Assembly (NCBI GenBank): GCA_021780055.1
Contig: JAJXZM010000018.1
Location: 1-7,154 of the forward strand
From: Acidobacteriota bacterium
GTDB lineage: Bacteria; Acidobacteriota; Terriglobia; UBA7540
DNA: 7,154 nt
Direction of reading: 5' to 3'
Shown here: positions 6,044 to 7,154 of the stretch, piece after piece
How the letters are laid out: each line of letters begins with the position of its first letter
How positions within the stretch are numbered: position 1 is the stretch's first letter
Made by a program: the position numbers and the translations under genes
The notes under the pieces: model-generated
What the model was told of the DNA's origin: nothing
Seen by the model: only the letters and a program-made list of their open reading frames with translations
The model's database searches: none

Positions 6044-7154
6044 TTAAACATTGCCCTGTCGGAATTCCTCCGCCAGATGATCGCAGGCCCGGTAGGCAAG
6101 CGCCATCAGCGTAAGCGTCGTCTGTTTTTCCGGATGCGTGACAAACGAAGCGCCGTCCGCCAGCACAATATTCTTCACATCGTGGCAGCGGCTCCATTGG
6201 TCCGCGACTGAAGTCCGCGGATCGTCACCCATGCGCGCACCGCCAACCTCGTGCGTCACGCTGCCCAGCGGGGAGGGATCCTCTTTCTTGTACGGAAAGA
6301 TTTCCGCACCCGCTGCCTTCATAATCTCTTCCATCTGGCCGTACATCTCGTCCCTCATGGCATAGGCCTCGGGATACTCCGCGCTGGTGTGGAAGCGCAC
6401 CTGAGGAATGCCCCAGCGATCGCGCAGGCCGCCGGGATCGATCTCAACAAAGTTCCGGTGGAACGCAAGGCCCTGGCCGTAACCGCCAATCGAGAACGCT
6501 GCCGGATACAATTCCTTGATTCGCTTCTTATACGCGGACCCGAAACCCGGAAGCGTGGCTCCGGGGCCGGGCCCCATGTCGCAGCCGGTGTAGAAATTGA
6601 ACCGCCAGCCGCCAACGTAATTCTTTCCTTTGCGGTCATAGTTGTAGCGCGGAATGTAAAGGCACGCTTCGCCCGGGCCGTCATCGTTGGTGGTGGGGCG
6701 CCCCGCCAATTGCGGGAAAAACCCTTCCAGGCTGTTGAACGCCAGGTGCTCCATCAGATAGTGGCCCAGCTCGCCGCTGGAATTTGCCAGACCGCTGGGG
6801 AATTCGCGCGTCCGGGAATTCAGCAGGATGCGGACGGACTCAATGTTGGAAGCCGCCAGGACTACCGCTTTGCCATGAGCTTCGTACTCCTGCTTGTTTT
6901 CGGTGTCGATATAGCTCACGCCTCTGGCTTTGCCCGTCTGTGGGTCCATCAAGACGGTGTTCACGGCGGCGTTGGACTTCAAGGTGAAATTGGAAAGTTT
7001 GTCGAGCTGCGGCAAAACTCCGCAGGGAGTACTGTAGCGCGCTCCGACCATGCACCCCTTGTTGCAGCCACCGCAATAATGGCATTCGGGACGTCCGTGG
7101 TAAGGCTTGCTCAGGACCGCCAGCGGCAGCGGGATAGTCTTGATGCCAAGTTTT
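6044..7154 (-). CDS. GMC-family FAD-dependent oxidoreductase, N-terminus beyond window
   Basis: The reading frame is open to the right edge, so the 369 visible codons are the C-terminal part of a protein that is usually about 560 residues; the FAD-binding GxGxxG region is outside. The apparent ATG at 7051 is internal, because the frame continues upstream into coding sequence. Visible features in order are a cysteine cluster CHYCGGCNKGC (7084-7052), GARYSTP, HGKAVVLAASNIESVRILLNS typical of the GMC FAD domain, GELGHYLMEH, and the C-terminal block THEVGGARMGDDP with the expected catalytic His, then NIVLADGASFVTHPEKQTTLTLMALAYRA. In most relatives the last block reads NPT rather than QTT, so the second catalytic residue is Gln instead of Asn. 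Relatives oxidise sugars, sugar acids or alcohols in the periplasm and pass electrons to cytochrome c or quinones. The partner small-subunit gene follows 63 bp downstream. The substrate is unknown. Confidence 0.93.
   Translation of the reverse strand, partial: KLGIKTIPLPLAVLSKPYHGRPECHYCGGCNKGCMVGARYSTPCGVLPQLDKLSNFTLKSNAAVNTVLMDPQTGKARGVSYIDTENKQEYEAHGKAVVLAASNIESVRILLNSRTREFPSGLANSSGELGHYLMEHLAFNSLEGFFPQLAGRPTTNDDGPGEACLYIPRYNYDRKGKNYVGGWRFNFYTGCDMGPGPGATLPGFGSAYKKRIKELYPAAFSIGGYGQGLAFHRNFVEIDPGGLRDRWGIPQVRFHTSAEYPEAYAMRDEMYGQMEEIMKAAGAEIFPYKKEDPSPLGSVTHEVGGARMGDDPRTSVADQWSRCHDVKNIVLADGASFVTHPEKQTTLTLMALAYRACDHLAEEFRQGNV

Overview
The window is about 58% GC and looks like a bacterial chromosome. 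The gene content (a GMC dehydrogenase paired with a gluconate-2-dehydrogenase subunit 3-like protein, a secreted S9B dipeptidyl peptidase, and a four-helix-bundle gene set in ATCACAAATC-type repeats) suggests Acidobacteriota or a similar soil or metagenomic lineage. That assignment is an inference from gene families; there is no rRNA or phylogenetic marker here to prove it.

Layout from left to right. Positions 1-431 (minus) hold a four-helix-bundle (23S rRNA intervening-sequence, S23/IVP family) gene that runs off the left edge. Positions 444-508 are a run of degenerate 7-8 bp repeats, and an exact inverted 15-bp copy of part of it lies at 6-20, so the small gene is bracketed by the repeats. 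Positions 511-1671 (minus) are sucC, the succinyl-CoA ligase beta subunit. Positions 1672-1998 are a 327-bp divergent intergenic region with a good promoter candidate for sucC and only a weak one for trpD. Positions 1999-3051 (plus) are a stand-alone trpD. Positions 3071-5269 (minus) are an exported DPP IV-like peptidase whose stop faces the trpD stop across 19 bp. Positions 5333-5980 (minus) are a Tat-type small subunit of the gluconate-2-dehydrogenase subunit 3 family. Positions 6044-7154 (minus) are the C-terminal two thirds of a GMC flavin dehydrogenase whose N-terminus lies beyond the right edge.

How the genes fit together. The GMC protein and the small subunit form the usual two-gene unit for a periplasmic membrane-linked sugar or alcohol dehydrogenase, with the small subunit probably supplying the Tat signal for both. 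The peptidase follows in the same direction after 63 bp and may be co-transcribed, although no functional link is evident. sucC is a TCA-cycle gene whose usual partner sucD is not immediately downstream; the four-helix-bundle gene occupies that place. trpD (tryptophan biosynthesis) stands apart from other trp genes.

The most interesting part is the left end: a small gene of unknown function framed by inverted low-complexity repeats, one copy of which is translated as the protein's tail. It looks like an inserted cassette, possibly inside a sucC-sucD operon.
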